Assembly (NCBI GenBank): GCA_019057975.1
Contig: JAHLWJ010000296.1
Span: 1-5,796 of the forward strand
Reading direction: 5' to 3'
DNA length: 5,796 nucleotides
DNA from: Promethearchaeota archaeon
Lineage (GTDB): Archaea; Asgardarchaeota; Lokiarchaeia; Sigynarchaeales; SOKP01
In this document: piece by piece, positions 5,661 to 5,796 of the stretch
Layout of the letters: each line of letters begins with the position of its first letter
How positions within the stretch are numbered: position 1 is the stretch's first letter
Made by a program: the position numbers and the translations under genes
Notes under the pieces: model-generated
What the model was told of the DNA's origin: nothing
The model's input: only the letters and a program-made list of their open reading frames with translations
Database searches by the model: none

Positions 5661-5796
5661 ATCCTATTTTTATTAATATCCAATCAGTAATAAAGTTATT
5701 CCAACGTTAAAACGGAATATAGATTATTCTTAACCCGTTTTTCTTATTTAATTTATATATTATATCAATATATTTATTTTGATTTCAATAAGTTAA
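5661..5796. other. AT-rich non-coding end of the window, probable promoter DNA
   Basis: No credible coding frame is present here. On the minus strand CTTTATTAC (5687-5695) is a possible TATA box for the DUF998 gene, about 42 nt from its ATG. On the plus strand TTTATATATT (5752-5761) could be the promoter of a divergent gene beginning beyond the window. ATTCC (5698-5702) and GGAAT (5714-5718) form a short inverted repeat around an 11-nt spacer just upstream of the minus-strand box, a possible but weak operator. Confidence 0.35.

Noticed and set aside
5698..5718. ATTCC / GGAAT inverted repeat upstream of the DUF998 gene as a regulator site
   Set aside because: The arms are only 5 bp with an 11-nt spacer, which is expected by chance here; it is mentioned only as context.
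5731..5796. Possible replication origin or CRISPR leader in the AT-rich right end
   Set aside because: No repeated origin boxes, direct repeats or spacer periodicity can be seen; the AT bias is only modestly above that of the other gaps.

Overview
This 5.8-kb, strongly AT-rich window looks archaeal. It carries two genes of methanopterin (H4MPT) biosynthesis, archaeal dihydroneopterin aldolase (mptD) and beta-RFAP synthase (mptG). It also carries a DUF447 protein of the type common in H4MPT-using archaea and a SelD/AIR-synthase-related protein of the kind common in methanogens and relatives. Promoters look like TATA boxes with short leaders. No methanogenesis gene is present. Base composition, Lys/Ile/Asn-rich proteins and an H4MPT pathway would fit an Asgard archaeon (for example Lokiarchaeia) or another AT-rich archaeon with an H4MPT-based C1 pathway; that placement is inference.

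Layout, left to right. Positions 3-215 (+) hold the 3' end of an unidentified gene, followed by a small perfect hairpin. Positions 284-988 (+) encode a DUF447 flavin-type split-barrel protein. It converges, with a 13-nt gap, on a two-gene minus-strand operon, mptG then mptD (2407 down to 1002). A compact 100-nt divergent promoter region separates mptG from a plus-strand SelD/PurM-like ATP-binding enzyme (2521-3912, TTG start). That gene ends 3 nt from the end of a minus-strand larE-type ATP-dependent sulfur transferase gene (4746-3916). Upstream of larE, also on the minus strand, is a six-helix DUF998 membrane protein (5649-4846) with a clear Shine-Dalgarno. The last ~140 nt are non-coding, very AT-rich and probably promoter DNA.

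How the genes may work together. MptD makes 6-hydroxymethyl-dihydropterin and MptG makes the ribofuranosyl-arene phosphate; these are the two halves later joined to form the methanopterin skeleton. The SelD-like protein (acyl/selenide-phosphate-forming superfamily) and LarE (adenylation plus sacrificial sulfur transfer) are chemically suggestive neighbours, but they are convergent, not co-operonic. No LarB or LarC (the other nickel-pincer cofactor enzymes) lies in this window, so the substrate of this LarE is open. I found no CRISPR, tRNA, rRNA, transposon or phage signature and no strong case for a wholly new system. The SelD-like/LarE pair and the unidentified 5' gene are the best leads.
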